Assembly: GCA_045585955.1 (NCBI GenBank)
Contig: JAZMZK010000058.1
Span: 1 to 26,987, forward strand
Length of the DNA: 26,987 nucleotides
From: SIG78 sp045585955
Lineage (GTDB): Bacteria > Verrucomicrobiota > Lentisphaeria > Victivallales > Victivallaceae
Direction: 5' to 3'
The notes beneath the pieces are model-generated. The model worked only from the letters and a program-made list of their open reading frames with translations, ran no database searches and was not told the origin of the DNA. Made by a program: the position numbers and the translations under genes. Below, piece by piece: positions 12,374-19,748 of the stretch; positions within the stretch are counted from its first letter, which is position 1, and each line of letters begins with the position of its first letter.

Positions 12374-14104
12374 ATGGCTAAATTTCCGATTGAAACGATC
12401 CGTCACAGTGCGGCACATGTAATGGCGGCGGCAGTACAGAAACTTTTCGGCGATGTTAAATTTGACATCGGTCCTTCCACTTCCGACGGTTTTTACTATG
12501 ACTTTGATATGGAACACCGCTTGTCGGTGGAAGATCTGGCAGCGATCGAAGATGAAATGAAAAAGATCGTCAACGCTCATATTCCTTTTGAATACAGCGA
12601 AATGAGCCGTGAAGAAGCCAAGGCTTTGCTGGAAAGCAAAAATCAGCCCTACAAACTTGAGCGTTTGGCAGATATTGAAGAAGGCAGCAAGATCACTTTT
12701 TACACCATCGGCGACTTTGCTGATCTCTGCCGTGGGCCGCATGTGGAACACACCGGTCAGATCGGAGCATTCAAACTTATGAATGTAGCCGGCAGCTACT
12801 TCCGGGGCGATGAAAACAACCAGATGCTCCAGCGTATTTACGGCGTGGCGTTCCCTGATAAGGCCGAACTCAACGCATATCTGCGGATGCTGGAAGAAGC
12901 GAAAAAGCGTGATCACCGCAAGCTGGGTAAAGAGCTGGAACTTTTCAGTTTTTCCGAAAATGTCGGCCCCGGTCTGGTGCTGTGGCACCCCAAAGGTGCA
13001 TTCATCCGCAACGCTTTTGAAACCTACTGGCGGGAAAAACATTACGCCAACGGCTATGATTTGCTCTATACTCCCCATATCGGTCAGAGCATTTTGTGGA
13101 AGACCAGCGGTCACTTGGATTTCTACCGTGATGCCATGTATTCTTCTATGGAAATCGATGAAGTCGATTACTATGTAAAGCCCATGAACTGCCCCTTCCA
13201 TATTGAAGTATACAAAAGCAAGCTGCGCAGCTATCGTGAGCTGCCCTGCCGCTGGGCGGAACTGGGGACTGTGTACCGCTACGAAAAATCCGGTGCATTG
13301 TACGGTTTGCTGCGTGTTCGCGGATTCACCCAGGACGATGCCCATATTATTTGTACTCCCGAGCAGATCGAAGACGAAATCGCCCGGGTGTTGGAATTCA
13401 GTTTGTCCATCTGGAAGGACTTTGGTTTTACTGAAATCAAACCCTATCTGGCGACCCGTCCGGCGAAAGCCGTGGGGGATCCCGCCCGTTGGGAACAGGC
13501 CCTCAATGCCTTGAGCAACGCTGTGAAAAAAGCCGGTTTGGAATGTGAAGTCGACAATGGCGGCGGTGCCTTCTATGGACCTAAAATCGACCTCAAGGTC
13601 AAAGACGCCATCGGTCGTGAATGGCAGACCACCACCATCCAGTTTGACTTCAACTTGCCGGAACGGTTCGATCTGACCTATATCGGCGAAGATGGTAAAA
13701 AGCATCAGCCCTACATGGTGCATCGTGCCTTGTTTGGTTCGCTGGAACGCTTCTTCGGTATTCTTATTGAACAGTATGCGGGAGCTTTCCCCATGTGGCT
13801 GGCTCCGGTGCAGGCCAAAGTGCTGCCCATTACTGAAAAGCAGCATGAATATGCCGCCAAGGTGGCTGAAGAGCTTACTGCCAACGGTTTCCGCGTTGAA
13901 CTCGATGACCGTGCCGAAAGTTTGGGTGCCAGAATCAAAGATGCCCGCAATCAGCGTACCAACTACATCATCGTTATCGGTGAAAGAGAAGCCGAAAACG
14001 GCGAAGTCGGCGTGAGAAACCGTCGTGAAGGCGAGCTGGGAGCTATGAAATTGGCAGATTTGATGAAAAAAATGCAATTTGAAGTTGCGAATAAAATAAT
14101 TTGA
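12374..14104 (+). CDS. thrS: Threonyl-tRNA synthetase, form lacking the TGS domain
   Basis: ThrRS charges tRNA-Thr and edits mischarged serine. The 576-aa product starts directly at the editing domain: HSAAHVMA with the HxxxH pair at H11 and H15, then DLCRGPHVEHTG. It continues with the class II catalytic core, with MNCPFHIEVYKS (zinc Cys), the RYEKSGALYGLLRVRGFTQDDAH block and MVHRALFGSLERFFGILIEQ, and ends in the anticodon-binding domain. The N-terminal TGS domain (about 60 residues, present in the 642-aa E. coli enzyme) is absent, and no frame upstream could encode it. The ribosome binding site is weak (ACAGG). It leads thrS-infC-rpmI-rplT. Confidence 0.97.
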   Translation: MAKFPIETIRHSAAHVMAAAVQKLFGDVKFDIGPSTSDGFYYDFDMEHRLSVEDLAAIEDEMKKIVNAHIPFEYSEMSREEAKALLESKNQPYKLERLADIEEGSKITFYTIGDFADLCRGPHVEHTGQIGAFKLMNVAGSYFRGDENNQMLQRIYGVAFPDKAELNAYLRMLEEAKKRDHRKLGKELELFSFSENVGPGLVLWHPKGAFIRNAFETYWREKHYANGYDLLYTPHIGQSILWKTSGHLDFYRDAMYSSMEIDEVDYYVKPMNCPFHIEVYKSKLRSYRELPCRWAELGTVYRYEKSGALYGLLRVRGFTQDDAHIICTPEQIEDEIARVLEFSLSIWKDFGFTEIKPYLATRPAKAVGDPARWEQALNALSNAVKKAGLECEVDNGGGAFYGPKIDLKVKDAIGREWQTTTIQFDFNLPERFDLTYIGEDGKKHQPYMVHRALFGSLERFFGILIEQYAGAFPMWLAPVQAKVLPITEKQHEYAAKVAEELTANGFRVELDDRAESLGARIKDARNQRTNYIIVIGEREAENGEVGVRNRREGELGAMKLADLMKKMQFEVANKII

Positions 14105-14112
14105 GCTATATT
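14085..14112 (+). promoter_or_regulatory. Possible internal infC promoter overlapping the end of thrS
   Basis: TTGCGA (14085-14090), a 16-base spacer and TATATT (14107-14112) straddle the thrS stop codon. E. coli also has infC promoters within thrS. A small stem, GACGCA/TGCGTC (14122-14142), lies in the resulting leader. Confidence 0.4.
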
Positions 14113-14183
14113 AATATAATTGACGCAAATTGGGTATGCGTCCGGAAATACTATTGCTAAAGCTTTAACAAGGAGGATTGGTT

Positions 14184-14786
14184 ATCGCTAAGCTCTTAAA
14201 ACCGGGAGATCGTTCGTTTACTGCTGATCAGGTTCGCCTGATCGGAGCTGACGGAGAACAGTTGGACATTGTCAGTTTTGCCAAGGCCCGCGAGCTTGCA
14301 CAGCAAGCCGGGTTGGATCTGGTGCTTGTTTCGGATCGGGCAACGCCGCCGGTGGTTCGTATCATGGACTACGGCAAGTTGTTGTTCGAGCAGAAGAAGA
14401 ATCTGAAGAACCAGCGGAAAAACAATGTTGCCCAAAAGGTCAAAGAAGTCAAGTTCCATATCAATATCGATAAGCATGACTACGAGTACAAACTTGCCCG
14501 AGGCGTGGAGTTTCTGGGTAAGGGCTGCAAACTCAAAGTTACATTGATGTTGCGTGGTCGTGAAATGGCGCACCAGGATCTGGCTTTTGAATTGATGGAT
14601 AAGGTTATGGCGTACCTTGCAGAATATGGTGAAGCCGATGGCAAGCCAAAACTGCTTGGCCGCAACATAACAGTATTTTTTGCGCCCGGCAAGAAGGCCG
14701 GTCGCTCCGCCGAGGCTGGCCGGCATCTGCCGCCCCGGGAGGATAATGAACAACCTGAAACCGATGAATCTGACAGCGAAGAATAA
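14184..14786 (+). CDS. infC: Translation initiation factor IF-3, probable AUC start codon
   Basis: IF-3 binds the 30S subunit, keeps it apart from 50S and rejects non-canonical start codons. The product (200 aa from 14184) has the N-domain with VRLIGADGEQLDIVS and VRIMDYGKLLFEQKK. The linker and C-domain follow, with KEVKFHINIDKHDYEYKL, LKVTLMLRGREMAHQ and GRNITVFFAPGKK. A 27-residue acidic tail is added. No ATG or GTG lies near the N-terminus. A perfect AGGAGG at 14171-14176 is seven bases before ATC 14184, ideal spacing, whereas TTG 14178 is one base away. Rare AUU/AUC/AUA starts are the known autoregulatory device of infC, so I place the start at the ATC. Confidence 0.93.
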   Translation: MAKLLKPGDRSFTADQVRLIGADGEQLDIVSFAKARELAQQAGLDLVLVSDRATPPVVRIMDYGKLLFEQKKNLKNQRKNNVAQKVKEVKFHINIDKHDYEYKLARGVEFLGKGCKLKVTLMLRGREMAHQDLAFELMDKVMAYLAEYGEADGKPKLLGRNITVFFAPGKKAGRSAEAGRHLPPREDNEQPETDESDSEE

Positions 14787-14822
14787 GCAGTTCAAAGGTT
14801 TCCAAAAAGAAGGAGAAAAACG

Positions 14823-15023
14823 ATGCCTAAATTGAAGACCCGGAAGTGCGCCGCCAAGCGCCTGAAACAGACCGGGACCGGTAAGTACCGCCACAACAAG
14901 GCGGGTGCCCGTCACCTCATGTCCACCAAAAATGCCAAGCGTCGCTTGCGCCTCCGTCAGGACGGCGAAGTTTCGCCCGCAGAAAAGAAGCGTATCAAGG
15001 TTGCTCTGCCCTACGGTCTGTAA
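14823..15023 (+). CDS. rpmI: 50S ribosomal protein L35
   Basis: The 66-aa basic protein matches L35 throughout: MPKLKTRKCAAKRLKQTGTG, then the KAGARHLMSTKNAKRRLRLR region and a short C-terminus. AGAAGGAG precedes ATG 14823. It lies between infC and rplT, the standard order. A Cys at residue 9 replaces the usual hydrophobic or Ser residue and is probably neutral. Confidence 0.97.
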   Translation: MPKLKTRKCAAKRLKQTGTGKYRHNKAGARHLMSTKNAKRRLRLRQDGEVSPAEKKRIKVALPYGL

Positions 15024-15070
15024 GGTACAGAGTAAAACGCTAAACAGCTAAAACATGAGGAATTGAGATT

Positions 15071-15424
15071 ATGAGCAGAGTAACTTGTGCAGTCGCTTCC
15101 AGAAAACGCCGCAAGCGTGTATTGGAACGGGCTAAAGGTTTTTACGGTGCAAGCAGCAAGCGTATCCGTACCGCGTATGATGCAGTCGATAAGGCGATGA
15201 CCCACGCTTATCGCGGCCGTAAACAGAAGAAACAGCAGTATCGCCGTCTGTGGACAGTGCGTATCAACGCCGCCTGCCGTATGCTGGGCACCAACTACAG
15301 CCAGTTTATGAACGGTCTCAAGAAGGCCGGGATTGAGCTGAACCGTAAGATGCTTGCTGATCTGGCAGTTACGGAATTTCAGGAGTTCAAGGCTCTGGTG
15401 GAAAAAGTTTCCAGCGCCAAATAA
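15071..15424 (+). CDS. rplT: 50S ribosomal protein L20
   Basis: L20 binds 23S rRNA early in 50S assembly and in many bacteria represses its own operon. The 117-aa product has the family length and motifs: RKRRKRVLERAKGFYGASSK, the RRLWTVRINAACRMLGTNYS block and FMNGLKKAGIELNRKMLADL. TGAGGAA lies ahead of ATG 15071. It is the last gene before the terminator at 15458-15512. Confidence 0.98.
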   Translation: MSRVTCAVASRKRRKRVLERAKGFYGASSKRIRTAYDAVDKAMTHAYRGRKQKKQQYRRLWTVRINAACRMLGTNYSQFMNGLKKAGIELNRKMLADLAVTEFQEFKALVEKVSSAK

Positions 15425-15457
15425 CTCTTGACCGATTAAGTCGGTAAAAAAGAAATT

Positions 15458-15512
15458 ACAGCTTGAGAGCCGGGCCTTTTTGAGAAAGGCACGCTCCCAA
15501 GCTGTTTTTTTT
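15458..15512 (+). terminator. Intrinsic terminator of thrS-infC-rpmI-rplT
   Basis: ACAGCTT (15458-15464) pairs with AAGCTGT (15499-15505), with inner GAGC/GCTC pairs and a G/C and A/T-rich top. A run of eight T follows. Its right arm and T-run also form the left terminal repeat of the 15498-15780 element. Confidence 0.85.
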
Positions 15513-15780
15513 GGGGTGCAGCAGCTTAAATTTTGCGGTCAACCGTTGCGGCTCGCTGCCCGGCTCATCCGGAGCGACTTTCGCTGTTACTTTACAAGTA
15601 GCAGCCAAAGTCTACCGAATAATCCGGATTGCGATCCATCAACGGATTGCCTCGCAAACTTTAAGCAGCTGCACCCCGGGTTGCTGTCGGTAAGCAATAA
15701 GTTGCGGTTTTGCTGCCCGGCTCATCTGGGGCGACTTTCGCTGTTACTTTTTGGGTGTCAACCCCAAAAAAAACAGCTTG
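15498..15780. repeat. 283-bp element with perfect 19-bp terminal inverted repeats and nested repeats
   Basis: CAAGCTG-T8-GGGG (15498-15516) and CCCC-A8-CAGCTTG (15762-15780) are perfect inverted copies. A second pair, GGGGTGCAGCAGCTTAAA (15513-15530) and TTTAAGCAGCTGCACCCC (15660-15677), differs at one base. A 39-bp direct repeat (15555-15593 and 15712-15750; GCTGCCCGGCTCATC... ending CGCTGTTACTTT) has two mismatches. The hairpin at 15583-15605 is related to one at 7373-7395. I find no ribosome binding site or credible frame, so this is non-coding. No target-site duplication is evident. Confidence 0.8.
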
Positions 15781-15802
15781 CAGCAGCAACAACGGGATTT
15801 GT

Positions 15803-15847
15803 GGGGCTTATCAGCCTTATAGGTCATATAGGTCTTATAAGCCTTAT
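15803..15847. repeat. Five imperfect 9-bp repeats upstream of pheS
   Basis: Units GGGGCTTAT, CAGCCTTAT, AGGTCATAT, AGGTCTTAT and AAGCCTTAT run head to tail and end about 42 bases before pheS. They resemble the 9-bp array near 7580 in period but not in sequence. The A/T-rich units could also contain the pheST -10 box, which I cannot place with confidence. Confidence 0.75.
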
Positions 15848-15889
15848 AAATAGAGTTTTTTAATATTAACCAACCTTACAGGTGAAAAG

Positions 15890-16912
15890 ATGGCTAATCA
15901 GATTATCGAAGCTATTGAAAAAGCGTTGGCAGATGCACAAGTCAAATTGCAGGCTGCCGCTGCTCCTGACGCTGTGGAAGCAGTGCGTATCGAGCTTATC
16001 GGCCGCAAGGGCTTGCTCCCGGCATTGAGTAAACAAATGGGTTCTGTTCCGCCCGAAGAACGCGGTGCCACCGGCAAAGCGTTCAACTCTGCCCGGGAAC
16101 AGCTCCAGAACATGATCGACGAAGCGTTGAGCCGTTTGAGCAGTGTTGCCGATGCCGGTGCTGCCAGCATTGACCTTACATTGCCCGGCCGCCGTGCCGC
16201 CGTGGGGCACAAGCACCCGGTGGTCAAAGTTATCGACGAATGTGCCGCTATTTTCCGTCGGATGGGCTTTATGGTTGCTGAAGGTCCGGAAATCGAACAG
16301 GTGTACTTTAACTTTGATGCTCTGAACACTCCCCAGGATCACCCCAGCCGTGACCCCGGCGATACCTTCTACTTTGCCGACGGCAGACTTTTGCGTACCC
16401 AGACTTCGCCGGTGCAGATCCGGGTCATGGAAAGTCACGAACCCCCGGTTCGCATTGTGGCTCCCGGTCGCTGCTTCCGCCGGGATACCCCCGATGCCAC
16501 TCACAGCATGAACTTCCACCAGATCGAAGGTCTTTATATTGATAAAAATGTGTCGCTGGCGGATTTGAAAGCGGTGTTGCAGAACTTTGCTACTGAAATG
16601 TTCGGCCCCGAGGTGCGTATCCGGATGCGTCCCCACTTCTTCCCCTTCACCGAACCCAGTGTGGAATATGACTTTTCCTGCATCATGTGCGGCGGCAAAG
16701 GCTGCCCGGTCTGCAAGCAGTCCGGCTGGCTGGAAATCGCCGGTGCAGGTATGGTCGACCCCAATGTACTGAGAAATGTGGGTTACGATTCGGAAGTGTG
16801 GAGCGGTTTTGCTTTTGGTCTGGGTATTGAACGCCTTGCCATGATGCGTTACCGGATCGGCGACATCCGCTGGCTTTACGAAAACGATGTGCGGTTCCTC
16901 GCTCAATTCTGA
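15890..16912 (+). CDS. pheS: Phenylalanyl-tRNA synthetase alpha subunit
   Basis: PheS forms the catalytic half of the (alpha-beta)2 enzyme that charges tRNA-Phe. The 340-aa product has an N-terminal coiled-coil region (about 1-85) and the class II core: GFMVAEGPEIEQVYFNFDAL, HPSRDPGDTFYF, LLRTQTSPVQIRVM, FHQIEGL and GLGIERLAMMRYRIGDIRWL. A CIMCGGKGCPVC four-Cys segment near residue 263 is common in this family. AGGTGAAAAG precedes ATG 15890. pheT follows after 19 bases. The pair continues the ancestral thrS-infC-rpmI-rplT-pheS-pheT order, but a terminator and a repeat region now separate it. Confidence 0.98.
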   Translation: MANQIIEAIEKALADAQVKLQAAAAPDAVEAVRIELIGRKGLLPALSKQMGSVPPEERGATGKAFNSAREQLQNMIDEALSRLSSVADAGAASIDLTLPGRRAAVGHKHPVVKVIDECAAIFRRMGFMVAEGPEIEQVYFNFDALNTPQDHPSRDPGDTFYFADGRLLRTQTSPVQIRVMESHEPPVRIVAPGRCFRRDTPDATHSMNFHQIEGLYIDKNVSLADLKAVLQNFATEMFGPEVRIRMRPHFFPFTEPSVEYDFSCIMCGGKGCPVCKQSGWLEIAGAGMVDPNVLRNVGYDSEVWSGFAFGLGIERLAMMRYRIGDIRWLYENDVRFLAQF

Positions 16913-16931
16913 TCTACGGAGGTTTTGAATT

Positions 16932-19334
16932 ATGAAAATCGGTTATAATTGGCTGAAAAGCTATGTGAATATTGATTGCGATCTGGCTGAATTGTGCGAA
17001 AAGCTCACCATGGCGGGGATCGAAGTCGAAGGTATTGAACAAGCTGCCGGAGTGCCCGACGGCGTGGTGGTTGCCAAAATTATGGAACGCAAGCCCCATC
17101 CGGACAGCGATCACATGTCGGTTTGTCAGGTTTTTGACGGCAGCGAAACTATTCAGGTGGTTTGCGGTGCCCCTAACTGCGACGCCGGTAAAGTGGTGCC
17201 GCTGGCAAAGATCGGTACGGTCTTCAATACTCCCGAAGGCTCTTTCAAGATCAAACGCAGCAAACTGCGGGGTGTGGAATCCTGCGGCATGATGTGTGCC
17301 GCTGACGAAATCGGCGTGCCCGGCGGCCATGACGGCTTGCTGGAATTGGACGAAACTCTGACTCTGGGTTCGCCGGTAAAAGATCTCTTCCCCGGCGATG
17401 CCACGCTGGAAGTGGAATTGACCCCCAACCGTCCCGACTGGCTTTCTCATGTAGGTATCGCCCGGGATGTGGCTTGTTTGCTCAAGAGCAAGCTGGTATT
17501 GCCCGAAATCAAGCTGCCTGCTGTGGAAAACCCCGAAAAGCATGAAAATCTCGTTACGGTGGAAGCTCCCGATCTGTGCAAATGCTATGGAGCAAGAATC
17601 ATCCGCAATGTGAAGATCCAGCCCAGCCCGGACTGGATGCAGGAGCGTTTGATCTCCGCCGGTTTGCGCCCGATAAATAATGTAGTCGATGTTACCAACT
17701 ATGTGATGATGGAACTGGGGCAGCCTCTGCACGCCTTTGATTTGGATAAGCTGGAAGGCAAACGCATCGTTGTCCGTCGGGCCACCGCCGGGGAAGTCAT
17801 TCAGACCCTTGACGGCGTTGACCGCAAGCTGGATGAACGGGCATTGGTCATCTGCGACGCTGTCAAACCCATGGCGATCGCCGGGGTGATGGGCGGAGAA
17901 GATTCCGGGGTCAGCGAAACGACTACCGACCTTTTGATCGAAAGTGCTATTTTTGACGCTTCCAACATCCGTGCCACCAGCCGCCGGATCGGACTTTCCA
18001 CCGATGCCAGCTACCGCTATGAGCGTGGTGTGGACTTTGACGGCTGTGACCGTGCCGCCGACCGCTGTGCCCAGCTGATCTTGGAAACTGCCGGTGGTTA
18101 CATTGCCACTGATTTGATCAAAGTCAGCGGTATGCGCCCGGAAGAACCGGTGGTCAAGTGCCGTTTTGACCGCATCCGCTCGCTGGTGGGTGTCAAGCTT
18201 GCCAACGCCGAAATCGTGGATATATTGGAACGATTGGAGCTTAAAGTCGATAATGTTACTGAAACTGAATGTACCGTAACTGCTCCCCTGTTCCGTCTGG
18301 ACTTGGTGCGGGAAGCTGACCTTGCCGAAGAAGTTGCCCGTATCAACGGACTTGACAACATTCCCGAAGTGCCGGTACGCTCCACCGTGGTTGATACCAT
18401 CCGCAACGACTCCTACTACCGGGTGCAGGAATTGCGGGAAGAAATGCTCCGTTTGGGCATGTTTGAATGTATGCATTACAGCATGGTCAAAGAGAGCAGT
18501 GCCTTGAGCGATCCGCGGTTTAGTACCGATGATCTTATGAAGACCGGCAACCCCATGAGTCTGGATCTGGCAGTGCTGCGCCCGTCGCTGATCGGCGAAA
18601 TGCTGGAAAGTGTGGAACGCAACATCGCCCGGCGGAATCTCTCGCTGCGGTTGTTTGAAATCGGCAGAAGTTTCTGCAAAAATCCGGCTCTCTTCCCCGA
18701 AGAACGCCAGAGCGTGGCAATGGTGCTGACCGGCAGCTGCCACCCGGAACGCTATTCCGGTGAGCTGACCCAGTGCTATGACTTCTATGACCTCAAGGGA
18801 TTAGTGGAAAGTTTGTGCGAAATGCGCCGCATTGCCGACTGGCACTTTGAAAATATCGAAGATGCCCGCTTTGCCGGTAAAAAAGGTCTGGCACTTTATA
18901 TCGATGGTAAACTTGCCGGTGCGTTGGGCGAACTTGCCAAGAGCTACACCGCCAAGTGGCGTACTTCCAACGCCGTATTTTACGCCGAAATCGAAGTGGA
19001 AAATCTGCTTAACGCCAAGCTGCTGCCGGAATTCCTGATCCCGGTTTCCACTTTCCCGGCTACCACCCGGGATGTGGCATTCATCAAGCCTGCCAGCTTG
19101 AGTCATGCGGAAGTGGTCAAGTTCGTCAACTCCATAAGATTGAAGAATCTGGAAAAGATCGAACTCTTTGACCTCTTTGCCGACGATAAAACTCTGGGCG
19201 AAGGCAAGGAAAGTGCGGCATACCGCCTGACCTTCCGTGCCGCCGACCGGACTTTGACCGACGACGAAGTCAACAAGGCATACAACAAGCTCCGTGACCG
19301 CCTCGCTGCCGATCTGAAGGTGGAACTGCGGTAA
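16932..19334 (+). CDS. pheT: Phenylalanyl-tRNA synthetase beta subunit
   Basis: PheT carries the tRNA-binding and editing domains of the enzyme. The 800-aa product has the normal order. An EMAP-type tRNA-binding domain (about 39-150) contains KPHPDSDHMSVCQV and VVCGAPNC. The B3/B4 editing region (about 210-385) contains NVVDVTNYVMMELGQPLHAF. The B5 domain (about 400-470) has the LDLVREADLAEEVARINGLD motif. A catalytic-like core follows, and the C-terminal ferredoxin-fold anticodon domain (about 705-800) contains STFPATTRDVAFI. ACGGAGG lies before ATG 16932. It is cotranscribed with pheS. Confidence 0.98.
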   Translation: MKIGYNWLKSYVNIDCDLAELCEKLTMAGIEVEGIEQAAGVPDGVVVAKIMERKPHPDSDHMSVCQVFDGSETIQVVCGAPNCDAGKVVPLAKIGTVFNTPEGSFKIKRSKLRGVESCGMMCAADEIGVPGGHDGLLELDETLTLGSPVKDLFPGDATLEVELTPNRPDWLSHVGIARDVACLLKSKLVLPEIKLPAVENPEKHENLVTVEAPDLCKCYGARIIRNVKIQPSPDWMQERLISAGLRPINNVVDVTNYVMMELGQPLHAFDLDKLEGKRIVVRRATAGEVIQTLDGVDRKLDERALVICDAVKPMAIAGVMGGEDSGVSETTTDLLIESAIFDASNIRATSRRIGLSTDASYRYERGVDFDGCDRAADRCAQLILETAGGYIATDLIKVSGMRPEEPVVKCRFDRIRSLVGVKLANAEIVDILERLELKVDNVTETECTVTAPLFRLDLVREADLAEEVARINGLDNIPEVPVRSTVVDTIRNDSYYRVQELREEMLRLGMFECMHYSMVKESSALSDPRFSTDDLMKTGNPMSLDLAVLRPSLIGEMLESVERNIARRNLSLRLFEIGRSFCKNPALFPEERQSVAMVLTGSCHPERYSGELTQCYDFYDLKGLVESLCEMRRIADWHFENIEDARFAGKKGLALYIDGKLAGALGELAKSYTAKWRTSNAVFYAEIEVENLLNAKLLPEFLIPVSTFPATTRDVAFIKPASLSHAEVVKFVNSIRLKNLEKIELFDLFADDKTLGEGKESAAYRLTFRAADRTLTDDEVNKAYNKLRDRLAADLKVELR

Positions 19335-19357
19335 AAGCCAAACTATTCTAAAAGAAA

Positions 19358-19642
19358 AGCTCTGTTCCCGATAAAGGTTGACATGGGAGCCTTGGGGAAG
19401 AGGGAAAAACCTTTTCAGGAAAGGTTCTTTCCCTCTTCCCCAACTTGTCACGGCGTAGCCCGCAGGGCGAAGACGGAACCCCATCACCCTTTTCCCTTGT
19501 CCGCCGTAGCCTTGGCGAAGGTGGAAAACCTTTTATTGGCATTTATCTATTTGCGTTGCAAAATAGATAAATGCCCTTTAAGTTTTGAAAAGATTTGATT
19601 CAACATCTTTACTGTTCATCAACCAATATTGGGAACAGAGCT
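19358..19642 (-). mobile_element. MITE-like element, copy B, with terminal inverted repeats and 8-bp target duplication
   Basis: Ends 19358-19381 and 19619-19642 are inverted repeats matching at 21 of 24 bases, beginning AGCTCTGTTCCC and continuing RATA-NN-GGTTGA. The element is flanked by AAAAGAAA on both sides (19350-19357 and 19643-19650), consistent with an 8-bp target-site duplication. Inside lie a long hairpin TTGGGGAAGAGGGAAA/TTTCCCTCTTCCCCAA (19392-19443) and a second, GGCATTTATCTATTT.../...AAATAGATAAATGCC (19538-19575). There is no transposase frame, so mobility would need one supplied elsewhere. The hairpin order is reversed relative to copies A and C, so this copy is drawn on the minus strand. 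Confidence 0.85.
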
Positions 19643-19650
19643 AAAAGAAA

Positions 19651-19687
19651 AACAGGACTGTCGAACGGCAGTCCTGTTTTTTTGTGC
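19651..19687 (+). terminator. Terminator downstream of pheST, possibly bidirectional
   Basis: AACAGGACTG (19651-19660) and CAGTCCTGTT (19669-19678) pair around an 8-base loop and are followed by T-rich sequence to about 19683. The minus strand also ends in a T-rich tract. Confidence 0.85.
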
Positions 19688-19696
19688 TGAAGCAAT

Positions 19697-19727
19697 AAAA
19701 AAACTGCTGCAAATCGTTTTGCAGCAG
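19697..19727 (-). terminator. Terminator of dat-ddc
   Basis: On the minus strand CTGCTGCAAA and TTTGCAGCAG pair around a 3-4-base loop and are followed by seven T (plus 19703-19697), about 20 bases past the ddc stop codon. Confidence 0.88.
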
Positions 19728-19748
19728 CCTTTGTAATGTGTAATTTAA

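Larger units (their letters stand above)
19335..19748. other. 414-bp intergenic region between pheT and ddc
   Basis: The convergent pheT and ddc genes are separated by a complete MITE-like element (19358-19642) with flanking duplications and two terminators (19651-19687 and 19697-19727). I see no gene. Confidence 0.85.

Noticed and set aside
15480..15863. 127- and 60-codon frames in the rplT-pheS gap
   Set aside because: They run through the terminator and nested repeats, with no ribosome binding site and no conserved protein pattern.
12338..18743. Long minus-strand frames opposite thrS, pheS and pheT (579, 346 and 609 codons)
   Set aside because: The plus-strand genes are certain. The antisense frames are by-products of biased third positions and lack recognisable domains.
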